This document shows, piece by piece, positions 35,639-47,961 of a stretch of DNA of 64,000 nucleotides. Every line of letters begins with the position of its first letter. Position 1 is the stretch's first letter. The DNA is taken from positions 1,550,001-1,614,000 of the forward strand of contig JAEILZ010000002.1 in assembly GCA_018873225.1 (NCBI GenBank), written 5' to 3'. The notes below the pieces were generated by a model. That model was not told the DNA's origin. It ran no database searches and saw only the letters and a list, made by a program, of their open reading frames with translations. The position numbers and the translations under genes were made by a program. Source of the stretch: [Phialemoniopsis] sp. UDSM-2020 (Eukaryota > Ascomycota > Sordariomycetes > Thyridiales > Thyridiaceae).

Positions 35639-38108
35639 TGCACCTCTCCCTGGACGGAGATGACACGTTGACTCTCAAACGTGCCCTCGAGAGGATTCTT
35701 GGAACTTCAAGAGTCGCCACTCGCGTCATTTGGCGATAATGTTCTGGAAGACACCATCCAATGATAGCCATGCGACATAAGGCAGCAGTAGAAGCGGACC
35801 GGAGAAAGGCTTTGCGGTCTAGGCAGAGACATTTGACCCAAGCAGTGCCGTCCAATCGACAAGAAAGGAAAGGGGAAATTCTCCTTCAACAGTTCGCCCA
35901 CTCTACGCTCACATGTATTCTGATGCCTATCTCGGTTCTTATAATGGTCACCGATAAATCCAGGCCGTCTAGTCAGAGGCGCCACGGCCTGACTGTCTTG
36001 CGTTTGTACTGCGCCTCTCAGTTTGATCAGCCGCCTCACGCAGGTACGGTGAGGCGACCGTGCAACCGACCTTGGGCGTCTAATTACCTGTTTCCCACAT
36101 TCCCTGGGACAAGTCTCGCGGTCTCAGGGCGGTCGATGTGCAAATAAGCAATGCAGCACACACACCCAGACGGGAGTATGCTCCCACATACAGAATGTTC
36201 GGTCGATAGCCGTCGATTATAATGGCGCACAATGCGGCGCCCCGGAACAAGTCTGACAAAGAACTCTAAATTATCTTTAAGCCAAGGCTGGCAATTCCAA
36301 TCTAGACCTCCTGGAAGTCTGATCCAGATACATGTACATTGTTAGATTGCCGGAAGGGGCTTGGCGAGCACTTACGTGGGCTGAGGTAACCAGCCATGCA
36401 GGTGACCTGAGATTTCCTTTGCTGCTATGGAGTGCTTGAGAATACCAAGGATTGCGTACTTGTTGCCTTGCAATGTCATGAACGACAAGGCTTTTGAATC
36501 GATCCGTTGGGGAGAACGAACCACCCAGACACGACGCAAGCAAGATGCAGCAGCTGAGGGGCTTGGGGCGGGCTGTCGTTGGCCAGTGAGACGCGCAGCT
36601 GGGCAAGTCCATCATTATCATTGATTGTGTCGAACTCGGTCAAGACATATTTGACCTACTTTTGTGCACACTTGCTGTACCGGCTCTCTTGAGCAGTGCG
36701 GCGCTAAAAGGGACGGCTAAGGAGCAACCACCTGGCTCATGCAGGAGCGCACCGCCCCGAAGCGACGGCAGTGGCGGTTGGGGGCCGCCCAGACGGGCAC
36801 CGGCACCAATAAAGTGGCTACCTTTAAGGCTGGGCCGGGGTGGGCAAAAGCTGGGGGAGGGGGATCCATCATCCATCCTCCATTTGTCACAACATCAGAT
36901 GTACGACTAGTTACGAAATCCCCTGTAGGGTTCACCCGCCAGCCAGCTGCTCAGCCGTGATATTGATTTGCTACGTCCAGTCACGTCTCCTGTTGGCCGC
37001 TTTTGCTTTTTCTATAAGATAAGGGAACGGACAACTGTTGGCCGCTTGGTAATCCGTCCGTCTTACATCTGCATTCTTACAGCGGCAAAATGACAGTCCT
37101 GTGTCCGATACTGGAAGGTCCCAGCACGTTGAGCAGTGGAGCTAGTCTGGAGATGTATCCATTTGACGGATGTCATGGATGAAAATGATAATAATGATGA
37201 CGACGGCCATGTTCCGTTGGAAGGGCAAACATCTGGACATGTGGACATTTGGACGTCGGCATGGAGATTTTGGCCATGGGGCACTGAAACCCCCCCTGTC
37301 GAGTGGGAGGCTCAGCTGCCACATCCCAAAATGGCTTCGCATCAGGCGCCCCCCTGTGACCATGAACCAAACATATCTCCAAGGTCCAAAATCCCGTTCG
37401 CCGTGCCCCCCCCTGCTCCCGCCCTGACATAGCTCTCTCTCATTTGGCATTGTCCATTTTTGCGCCTGACATCGAGGTTGTGATGCCAGCGTGACCTTTT
37501 CTCTTCTGTCCGGATTTGTCTACTTGACAGCTTGCTTGACCAGCATCAAAAATCGAGCATTGGGGCCTTTGTTCTCCATCACCTCTCTTTCGCTCGCCAG
37601 AACCAGCAGTATCGAAGCCTTGTAGCGCCCAGGAACTCTGTTGCCCTCTGAGGCCCTACAGACCGACCCTCTCTTCAACCTCGCCCGCAGCATAGGATCC
37701 ACGCAAGAGGCGGCCTCTAGGCTCTCTGCTTCCTCTGTTTCTTCCCTGCATTTCCTCTTGAGTCATTTGTGCAGCCGCTGGCACGGTCGGTCGGTGAGGG
37801 CAAGCATTCGAATTTTGACCTGGCATTTATTCATACTTGTATAGGTGGCGTGGTCTATAAGACCAGACGGCACTCAGTTCTATCGTGTCTTATGACCGAG
37901 CACTTACTTGCACCCAAGCTCCATTTCTCCATCTCGTACACCGGCATATAAACCATCACTTGCTGCCTCTACACACTCTTCCCCGTGTGTGTTTCTCTAT
38001 ATCCTGTCCACGCTCTTCACATGCCCTAGGAGGTTTGGTCACATATCGTCATCAACTCAGGCTGCCTCATTTCATTTCGGGGTAGTCGTGAGTTGTGTCG
38101 AATTTGTC
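35639..38108. other. 2.5-kb spacer upstream of the NLR gene
   Basis: No gene supported on either strand. The last 600 bases are CT-rich with TATA-like words (GTCTATAAGACC near 37855), which suits a promoter and leader for the NLR gene. The middle part (36,600-37,500) has G- and C-runs but no repeat I could define. Confidence 0.5.
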
Positions 38109-41100
38109 ATGGTAAGTTGCCTAACCCATTTCTCTCTAATTCTTATAATGTACATTGGCAAACTTCACACCTACTATATTGCACAAGTCCATTACCTCTC
38201 CTTGTTTGTCTCTCCGTCTCTGTCATGGGATGCGTCCTCATCGTCCCAATACCAGTATTCTCCATGTTGGGTCTGCAGGTGCGGGACGGCCCGGCTGGGC
38301 CACTCGCCTAACACAATTGGTCCCCTTGGCTTACTTGCCCCTGGGTGATCGGATGGGAAGCTGAATGAATAGTCGCTAATTATATCCGCAGGGATCCATC
38401 AATAAAGAGCACATATCACGGTTCGAGGTCAGCGGTGTCTATACCCATCCAGAGGCCAAGGTAGACATTGTCCTTGTCCACGGCCTCAATGGCGACCCGA
38501 AAAGGACATGGACGGCCTCCAACAAGATCTTTTGGCCTACAGACCTTCTCCCAGAGTCTTTGAAGGGCAAACATGCCAACGTTCTGGTCTACGGCTACAA
38601 TGCAGATGTGTACGCCAAGAGTAACGACAGGTACGCGTCCGGCATTGCCGTTCATACCTACTGGGCCGCTGCGAGCTTTGGTTGCTAACATGGAGTTCCA
38701 GGAGTGCGAGTGACAACTTCATATTTCAGCATGCTCAAACCTTGATTGCGCACCTGACTACGTACCGCAAGAGCGAGGAAACCACGAGAAATCCAATCAT
38801 ATGGATAGCGCACAGTCTCGGCGGCATCCTACTCAAGCGAGCCCTTCTCTATTCGAGTGATGTTCGGAATAGGCAGCATGAAGACTTCCGCGCCATCTAT
38901 GTCTCTACTTTCGCTATCATCTTTTTGGGAACACCGCATACAGGCTCCGGTATAGCTCGTTGGGGCCATGTTCTACAGGCCATGTCCGACGTTGTTCTAC
39001 CCAAAAGGTTCTTCGAGTCCGAGTCCATCTTGCTCAAGACCCTCAAGAAGGATAACGAACGACTCCAAGAAATCAACAATCATTTCCTCGACATCTACCA
39101 ACGCTTTCATATTCATATGGCCCACGAGAGTGTGAAGACGGACCTCAAAGGCACCAAGTAGGAATCCTCGCCCTCTGCCAATTTTGCCGCCACTTCACTT
39201 GACTGACTTTCTCCATAGGACCTTGGTCGTTGATGCGGACTCGGCAAGCCCTCAACTACCGGGAGTGACGTACTACGGAATCGAGGCCACCCACTCTGGC
39301 ATGTGCAAGTTTGACAGCCTCAATGCGCCTGGATACCGGACCGTGTCGACTGCGATTCGAGAATGGGTGGCAGAAGCTCCACCAGTGATAGAGACCCGGT
39401 GGGAGGTAGAGGCTGGGGAGCGCCAAGCCCGGGATGCGCTTGAAATTCGCGAGATAACTCGGGCACAGCAGGTAAGCCCGTCACATCAATTCCGCAGCCG
39501 GTATCCGACGAACGCTGACAAGGAACTCCTCGGAAGGATGCGATTGGAGCGACAGGGCAGTTCAGAGGCAGTGGTAGGTAACAATCCTATCAGTCCCGAG
39601 GGGGTTGATCTGGCTCGGACAAATCATACCCTACCTATGAGCTCGGCGAACCACGCGATCATCGAAATGGAAACGGTCGATGATCAGGGAAGAACAGAGC
39701 ATAGCCAATCACTCGCTTTGTGGGCAGTCTTGCTGATTTTGGTGCTTTTCCATAGCTGATTCCAATAATCAAATCTCATTACCCGCGAAATCGCACCAGG
39801 ATATGGTGCCAACTTCACCACTACCCCTTGTAGCGGTACCTGCTCGGCCGGCGCTCGCCGTGTATGAATCGCAGGATCAGTCCGACCCGCTCTTCATCGT
39901 ACCTAAACCGTTCCGTCCGAATTCGTACTTTGTTGGTCGACAAGCAGAATTGAAGGAGTTGCACAAGAAACTCATGGACCGGCGTCGGCGATCCATAGGC
40001 ACCTCAGCCGTCCTAATACAATGTCTCCCAGGCGGAGGCAAGACACATTTCGCACGGCAGTACGTCTTCGACCACAGAGACGACTATCCTGGCGGTATCT
40101 ACTGGGTTCGCGCAAAGTCCATCCAGGAGATGGAGTCATGGTACTGGCGGATAGCCAAAGACGAGGCACTGAGGGAATCGATGGAAGACCTGGCGCAGCA
40201 GGATTTCGATGAGCTGCGCGACCCTCGCAAGATTGTGGACATTGTACGCAAGTGGTTCAACAGCTTCGAAGACTGGCTCCTGGTCTTTGACGGAATCTAT
40301 TTCGACGACTCTGGCGTAAAGAGCTTCATTCCGGATGCCAAGAACACGAGCATCATCTTCACCTCTACTGAGCGTGCGGTCTCTGGCGACTACGAGTTTG
40401 ACAACCCTCAGATCATGGAACTCGGGCTGCTTCCTGTGGAGGAGGCACAAGATCTCCTCCTCCTGGAGATGGAGAAGAGGAAGCCATGGACACAAGATGA
40501 CAGAAGTCGCGCCCACGACTTGGTCGAGCTGATGGGCCGCCTGCCCTTGATGATCCATGTCGCAGCTCAGCATCTCAAGGCCACCAGAGAGCCTCTATCT
40601 AAGTACCTCAGGTCGTATAAGAACCGACCGAGGGTCGGAAGCTTGCCTGCATACCGAGCAGTCTGGGATCAATTGAAAGACCGCGGCGCCAGCGCAGCTC
40701 TGAACCTCATGTCGATCCTGGTATTCTACGACCAACACATCCCTGTCGAGATGCTTACCCTAGGTGAGTTTCCCATGAGCACTGGAGAACAGGTTGTTTT
40801 CAATGAGCTAACACGTATCACATCTGGTCAGGGCTGGGCGCATTGGACAGCAGAACACCCGTGAAGACTCGCGACGCTTCGCACAGTCGATTGACACTGA
40901 ACAACACACTCAAGGTGCTGATTGCCTTTGCGTTGATAGAACGCACCGAGACCGACGAGATCTCATCTGCCGGTTCCTGGAGCTCAAAGAAAAGCTTTGA
41001 CAAGAATGCTGAGTACATTGACATTCTTCGCATCCACAGTGTTGTCCAAGCCTTCTTCATTGAAACCCTGACAGAAGATAAGCTGAACGCTTTCTGGCTG

Positions 41101-43350
41101 GAACGTTCGGCCGCTGTCTTCTGCCGGTCTTTTGACGAAGCCGACAAGCGCATCAAAGAAGACCCTAGAGTCGGCCTACCTGACGATTACCGAAGGTATT
41201 CCATTCATGGGAAGCGGCTGCTAGAGCATCTGAACCGGCTCGAAAAGAAGGGCCGAGACCAGCTACCAGACTCTCGCAGGGCTGTCGAGGAGCGGTATGA
41301 CCAGATCAAGGAAGCTATCGACAAACTATCACAGACTTTTCAGGGACAGATTGTCGATGGATCTGGAGAGGTCCCCTCGACGTCGGTGTTCGAAAGGGCC
41401 AGCAGCTCGTCAGAGCTCGACTCGGAGACACCAGCAAGTCAGCAGAGCTACACGCAGGCGGACCAGTGGTTGGCCATGACGGATGACGACGCACAGCAAT
41501 ATGCATCTCCGACTGTGTTCATGCCTGACGAGTTCAACCCCTATCATTTTCACGTTCCTTATCCTAACCAAGCTCTCATACCTTCCGTCCCTTTCCAAGA
41601 CGAAGAGGACGACGCCACCGTCAGTGCGACACCGGTGCCGCCGAGTATAGAGAGATACGAGCAGCCTATTATCCCAAGTAGCTTCAGTAGTCCGTTGGCG
41701 CCGCGATTCGAGGAGCGGAGAAGCACAGGCCCCAGCCATCGTACCATCAAGCGGACTGAAGCCCGGCGTTACCACGATAGGGCCGGTGCATGGAGAGAAC
41801 TGAACGTCGGCGACCCACGAAGCAGTGTGAGCCGGGAGACGGCCAAAGGGTCCATCTTCCGCCCCCGTACAACGACGCGTTCCGAGAGTCAATCACGGAT
41901 CACAGCGAACAGTGAGGCCGAATCAACTCTGAACAAGATCAAAAGCGCTGCGCCGCCTTCTCCCCGTCCCGCAGGGAGCTTTCAGGAACACGTGCGAACA
42001 TCGTCGGGTACCACCCTCCGCCCACGCCTCAGAGTTGGGAGGAACAGCTATGCAGATGCCCAAGCAGGGCCCTCTTCAGACGATGACTACTCGATATCGC
42101 CTCCAAACTTCTCTAGCGGGCTTTCAAGGGTGTCGAGCCCGGCTGCGAGCTGGACGGCTGCCACCCTAAAGCGATTGCATGAGACTCAAGGTCTACAACG
42201 AACAGCCTCCGCGGACCAGGCGCAGCCGATCTTCGTGCCCATCCCTGTTCCGGTTGCAGTTCCGGTAACTGCAGGCTCGCAGCCAGTCATAGCACCCATG
42301 GACGCACGAATACTCAACGAGGCGGCCGTCACTGCCATGGGATCTCCTCCTCAACCGGTATTCAGGGGTTCGAGGACCGCCAACTCGAGTCCAGGACAGG
42401 TCTTTCAGCCTTTCGACCTACCCGGTCTACGAGTAGAGTCTAATATGACGAGCAGCCTGCACTCTCTGCCAGATCATCCGACATTGGGTAGCAGTGCCAA
42501 CCTGGTCTATAGACCAGGTAATAGCCACATTGAATCTGCTGACCTAAGTCACGGCATCTACGGCGACCCGATGAGCAGGTCCTTCCCGTTTGTCGAACCA
42601 CCATACCCATACACGCTTCACGTCCACCCGCCGGCCCATGCTCACGGGCTGTCCTCGCCAGAGGGCTACACCTCGGAGCCCATGAGCCGCGACCCAAGTG
42701 CGCAGTCCTCCTCGGGAGAGCCGGGCGCCAACCCCACCGTGGGTTCCGTGCCCATCCCCTGGATCGAAGGGCAACAGCAACAGCAGCAGCGGCTGTCCTC
42801 TCTGCCGCCCCACGCCGCCTCGTATGACAAGTGGGCGGCCCTCGACATCCTGCCGCACCCGCGCAGCCCTTCCCTGGTTGAGACGGAGCCGTCGCCCCGC
42901 GCGCGCGACGCCTTCATGGACATCGACACGAGCTACGCGCGCTACGAGGAGAAGCACGGCCGCCGCCGGTCCGGCTCAGCCAGCCTGTTCACGACGTCGC
43001 CCGTGACCGCGAGGCTGTTCCGCCGGGGCGGCGGCGGGGCGGCGGACCGCGGCCGGTCGCGCAGCCAGGGTCCGACCCGGGGCCGGGGTGGACGGAGTCC
43101 GGCGCCCTCCTCGCGCGGGTTCGCCACGCCCCCCTCGGCCACCACCTCGTCGGGCGGCGAGGCCATGTCGCGGTCCGGGTCTGGGGGTATCAGACTAGGC
43201 GATGGGAGGGTCGTGCAGTTCGGCACCAGTGCGCCGGCCCATGTCGACGTTCCAGCTGGGCAGGGTTCGCAGCTGCGTAGGGACGGAGGCGACAACAATG
43301 CCAATATTGGGGGCGACGGTGGCGTTGGATTGGGTATCTCGCAGCATTAG
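38109..43350 (+). CDS. NLR-type STAND protein: alpha/beta-hydrolase (LipA/SERAC1-like), NB-ARC, disordered tail
   Basis: Fungal NLR-like receptors of this build (often named LipA and NB-ARC domain proteins) are thought to act in non-self recognition. Proposed exons: 38109-38111, 38392-38630, 38702-39157, 39219-39471, 39800-40763, 40832-43350; 1477 residues. The hydrolase is about 20-275, with the oxyanion-type VLVHGLNGDPKRTW, nucleophile S119 in WIAHSLGGILL and probable catalytic H258 (ATHSGMCKF). The NB-ARC entry is FIVPKPFRPNSYFVGR (349-364). Walker A is LPGGGKTHFA (K398) and Walker B is WLLVFDG, followed by IIFTSTERAV and GRLPLMIHVA. The ARC2 MHD-like site is RIHSVVQAFF (H707). After about 815 the protein is disordered, Ser/Pro/Arg rich, with a poly-Gln run near 42770 and an RG-rich stretch near 43060; the usual TPR or ankyrin repeats are absent. 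Weak points: a start exon of only the ATG, and a long fourth intron with alternative sites (donor 39574 with acceptor 39799, or donor 39578 with acceptor 39833). Confidence 0.85.
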
Positions 43351-43910
43351 AGGCGCAGGCGTAATTTCTTGGGGTTCTACCTATCTATCGTCATTTCGAG
43401 TCTGTATACAACCTACTTATGGGTGAAGTGCAAGAATGGCAAGTGTACGCGGCATCGTAGATTCTATCATATATTCCAAACTCAAAAAGCGAGCGACTGT
43501 GCATTTCTATTCAAGGCTATAATACATACGCATCTCTAGACACGTACATATGAAATTGCTCAAGGACGTCTCAAGCATTATGCACGATGTTTTGTTCAGG
43601 GTCTCTGCTAGCCAAACTGTCTCGTTGCCGAATAGGGGGTCACAAAGTATCATAAGATTCATAAACAAATAGGTAAGTCTTCGTAATACATATCTGCATC
43701 TATTGAGGGCGCGGATGCCCCAACTGCTAGTGTCATTAAATAGTTGGATTTCCATTGAGCACTTCAACCGTATCATTCTCTTCATAGGTGTTCTAGAGCA
43801 CAGATCCAAAATGAACCGGGATCTCGGTATCTGTCCGCTTAACATCATGTTGTCTGCTGCTTGCTCATGCACTTTGGTTCAATCTTGACCAAGTCATACT
43901 AGAATCACCC
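43351..43910. other. Convergent spacer between NLR and sugar permease
   Basis: Two 3' ends meet in an AT-richer stretch; nothing else recognised. Confidence 0.5.
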
Positions 43911-45652
43911 TTAGTCCTGGATGGTGTGAGGCGCATTCTCGGTCCGCGAGACCTGGGCCTCGAGTTGCAGCTGCTTGTCGCTAACGGGCTCGATACCGAC
44001 ATTGGTGGCGCGGTGGGAGTCAAGGACCTCGCGGTTCCAGACATTGACGTAGATCGGATAGACCCAGGCCAGGACGTAGCCCATCATGGGGATGGCCATG
44101 GCAATGTGGGCGCCCTTGCGGTCCTTGACAGCGCCCGTCATAGGCGGGAAGACCATGCCACCCGAGATGGCGGCGACCAGCAGCGATCCACCGAGCTTGG
44201 TGTGGCGGCCGAGGCCTCGCAGACCAAGAGAGAAGATGGTGGCGAAGCAAGCTGACTCGGCACAGAGAAGGAGGATAATCATGGCGATTGAGGCAGTGCC
44301 TGCGGTGTTCATTGCAGCAAGAGCAAAGACGAACGACAGGAACAGGTAGATGGCCATGATGTATCGGGGCTTCACAGCCGGGATGGTCATGAGACCGGCG
44401 GCGACGAACCGGTTGAAGGCGTACAAGCCCTGTCCGACGGCCAGCAGGTCGGCTGTGGAGATGATTGTCAGTCAGAGTTCTTCCAGCTCTTGCGATATCA
44501 TGCTGATCTCTAGACTTACAAGCATCCGCCTTGGACTTGCCGGCTTGCATACAAAAGTCCATGAAGTAGTTGGCAACAGCAACTTGAGCACCGACATAGC
44601 AGAACTGAGCCCAGACGGCAAGGAACAGGTTGTACTGCTTCTTGAACGGGCCCGGGTCATACTCGCCAATCTCGCCCTCCTGAACGGCCATGTCGGCGTC
44701 GGTAATTTCGGGGAACGGTGCCAGGAAGAACAGGATAATGAGGAGACCGACGAATCCGGCGACACCAAGGTAGACCCACTGGACATTTCTCAGACCAGCG
44801 TCGTCGTCGAGGGTCTTGGCGAAGAAGACACGGGAGGCGAGCAAAGGGGCGACTAGAATTTGCATTAGCTTCAATTCTGATGGGGGACAGGATACGAGGA
44901 ATGCTGTTTCCCATACCGAAAGAGCCCACACCCTGGATAGCCTGGGCAAGATTGAGACGGATCTCGGAGTACTTAGGAGGTCCGCAGATGGCCAGGAAAC
45001 TGCGAATTGAGTCAGCATATCAAAACATTCCCGAAAATCTCAGAAAGTCAAGTATCATCAAGATGTCAAAAAAGCCACATACGGGTCGGCAGCAGTCTCC
45101 AAAGTACTTAATCCAGCGCCAACAACCAGCATTGATCCGCAAAATCCCGCGAAGCTCTTGTTGATACCAGAAGGCCAGAAGAGAAGGCAACCAACAGCCA
45201 GGACGGCGAGGCCGGTCATGAAGGTGACACGAAAGCCGAAGCGTCGTAGGATCCATCCGGAGATGGTGGGTGGGCAGAGGAAGTAAGCGCCGAAGTATGC
45301 CGAGGACAGACCTGCAGCCATGCTAGCACTGATGTTGAGAGCGCTTTGGAAGTGGGAGTTGAGTACTGCGTGGGGTTGGATGTGTTAGAAGCCAGTGGGT
45401 GGAAAGGCAAGAAGTGAGGGCCTGTCGTCCTTGGTTTTGGACTACTCACCATCAAGCAAACCGTAAGCAAAACCCCAAAGGAAGAAGAGGATGGTGACTA
45501 CAGGCAGATGTTAGTGGGTGACGACGGAGTCACGCGAGTGGTGGGCTACTCATACCGAGCAGGTTGGGAAGCAAGGACTGCCTCACAGTCAAGTGGACTG
45601 CACTGGTGACCGTATCGTCCTTGACGACGATCTTTCTCTTGTAGATCGCCAT
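43911..45652 (-). CDS. MFS sugar permease, FucP-type (fucose/glucose/galactose:H+ symporter family)
   Basis: This is a plasma-membrane sugar symporter of the FHS branch of the major facilitator superfamily. Six minus-strand exons (45556-45652, 45450-45497, 45083-45365, 44917-44999, 44520-44852, 43911-44452) give 461 residues. Helix 1 contains VTILFFLWGFAYGLLDVLNS, the classic FHS start, followed by HFQSALNISASMAAGLSSAY. Later marks are ISGWILRRFGFRVTFMTGL, VVGAGLSTLETAADPFLAIC, IRLNLAQAIQGVGSFVAPLL and ASRVFF. In the second half come QFCYVGAQVAVANYF, FNRFVAAGLMTIPAVKPRYI, and GGSLLVAAISGGMVFPPMTG. All phases close. The transported sugar cannot be read from the sequence: L-fucose, glucose or galactose are family precedents. 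Confidence 0.93.
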
Positions 45653-47961
45653 GGTGAGGGTATTTGCAGTCAACCCTGAGCGTCTTGCTATGTGTGCCGA
45701 TCCGGGTGTGCAGGCAGAATACTTGAAAGTCCTGACGGCGGAACCAAATGGGTTGCAGGGCAGCTGTCGAGAAGATCAGAACTTGCTGTTGTCTCTCTCG
45801 AGGTGGTCGTATGTGGGATGCTGACGGGAGGATGAGGGTTTATATAGGTCCTCTGCCATGTATGTCGACATACAATATTGGGGTAACGCCGATGAGCATG
45901 GGGCACAGCTCCAAGAAAAGTTTGTACATGGTGCGGGCCCTGCGTGACACACAGACTCACTCCGATGGAGGAGCTATTGATGAGGGAAATCTCCTCAGAG
46001 GACAAGGAGCGTGTTGGCCGATGGGGCGACACAGAAGCTAGAGTGGCATATGGTGCCGGTGCTGGGACGATGCCATGCGCTCCATGCGGGATGCGGAACA
46101 GCGCAACCCACCTGCCCGACCGTCCCCGGCCGCGTTCGGTGCCATGGGGAAGTCTGTCAGTGAGGGGAAGAGGCAGACGGGGAAGCGTGGCTCGGTGGGT
46201 TATTGCCCGACTCTGGGGTCCGGCGTCAGCTAGGATCGTTGTGAGATATCGAGTAGGGTTCGCGAGTACATACCAGGGAAGAAGGCCGAAGCTGATACCA
46301 TCCCGTACTTTTGGTGACTCTAGAACTCCAGAGTGAGAAACTAAAAAAGGGGTCTTTTCCCCGGACGTCCAAGAGGCTCTTGGCTCTCGTGCGAGTCGCT
46401 CTGAGATGGCCCGTTAGCTGCGTTTAGGATGATGGCGGTGGCGCCGCGCCGCACTTGGTGGCTTGATGGTGTGAGTTAGCGTCTCAAAATTTGCTGGAGC
46501 TTGGCCCGACGTGTCTTGTTGGCGTCCCTTTGGCGCCCGTTTTGAAGTTGTGTCAAGCTCTTTGGGGTCTTGGTCTTTGATTTTTGCGGAGGCGGATGTG
46601 GGTGGAGGCTGTCAGATTTGGTTCATTGCGGAGCAGGAAGCGACGAGGTGGGGGAAAGTCAAGGTCCTCTTCTCTGCTACCTATTTACAATTTTCGTCCC
46701 AAGTCTACCTTACCTATATTATTTCTCGAATCCACTGATTCACTAGTTCTTAGATAGTACCTAACTTCGTGCGTGCTTGAGGCAAAGAAGGCAAGGATAC
46801 GAGAAGCCAAAGGCAAGGCAGGGCAACCTTCGTGCCCACAACGACCCGAGCTGTTCTCGCCAGCGATGCCCCCCGATGGCTACACCAAGCCAATCAATGT
46901 TCATACCAAGCCTCATGTTGGGGAAGCCGGGAGATTTGCATACTTTTGGGTTACATCGCCCAGCCCGTCCCCTTGCATCTGGCCCAGCGAGTCGGTTCAT
47001 GATCCTCGTCCGCCGCGGGGGCCAGGTTCACCTGAAGTTGCGGGGTGCCTCAGCCCATTCTCACTCTGTACCGAGGGCGACCCTGAATGCCTTTTCCAAG
47101 ATGGCCCAGATCCCAGGTGCCATTGAGGTGGCATGAATGCACAAGACTATTTCAGCCCTCAAACCTGATTAGGACGTAGCGCATCCTCGCCAATCCCCGG
47201 TGCCAGGGGTTCATCTCGGCCTGCGGTATAGCTCGTGTCGAAATCAAACCGAAATGGTACCATCCCTCTTCCCCATGCCTGGAATCCAAATTCCAGCGCG
47301 GTTTTCAGCGACGAGACGTGTTGCAGACGGCGGAGGAGAGTGTTGACTTCAGAATGAAGAGAGGGATTGTGTTTCCGGTATAGCGGCTTGACTATCTAGA
47401 CATCTACTCCGAATCTGGTTCGACAGAAAAATGGTGAGTTTGAATCAGGGAGGGTCACGGGCTACTGCGAGGATTTGTTGTAGGATTATCTTCATTTGGC
47501 TAATTTATGGAGTATGTTTACTACTGCAAAGCCTAGCCAAGATCAGACCTATGTAGACGTAAGAACCACTATTACGTGTACTTTATGAAAGAGACGAAAT
47601 TTGCCAATGGTCCTACCAACGTGATGTTAAACCGGCCTCTCCTCTACTGGCAGCGTTTTCGATGCTTCTGTGCACTACTCGACTCGACTCGACTCGACTC
47701 GACTCAACTTGTGCTTAAAGCCTCCGCGCGTAACCAACGCGACTGTCAAGTCATGCACAATCCGGCAAAAGGGAGAATTTTCTGCGTGCTACGCTGCTTT
47801 GATTTGTAAAAGAATTCCTACAAGCGAGCTTGTCCGCTCGGGTGCCGGTGCCCCTATTCAGCAGGCAGCCAACACAGTCTGTCTATCCCCAAAAACACCT
47901 ATCCATTCCATTCTACATGTGGCCATACGAGGCATACACGCCTAGGATCCATGCCCAGCCC
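45653..47961. other. 2.3-kb spacer: permease promoter and eIF2A 3' end
   Basis: No gene supported. A long upstream region is common for inducible sugar permeases. A pentanucleotide repeat lies at 47677-47705. A TACCTTACCTATATTATT-like AT-rich stretch lies near 46710. Confidence 0.5.
47677..47705. repeat. Pentanucleotide microsatellite (ACTCG)n
   Basis: Five full ACTCG units plus a partial one, in a spacer. Confidence 0.9.

Noticed and set aside
38682..39759. Two separate genes: a hydrolase ending at 39759 and an NB-ARC gene starting at 39803
   Set aside because: Linker spacing and motifs match the single fused LipA/NB-ARC architecture, and a consensus donor precedes the stop. Kept as a possible isoform in the findings instead.
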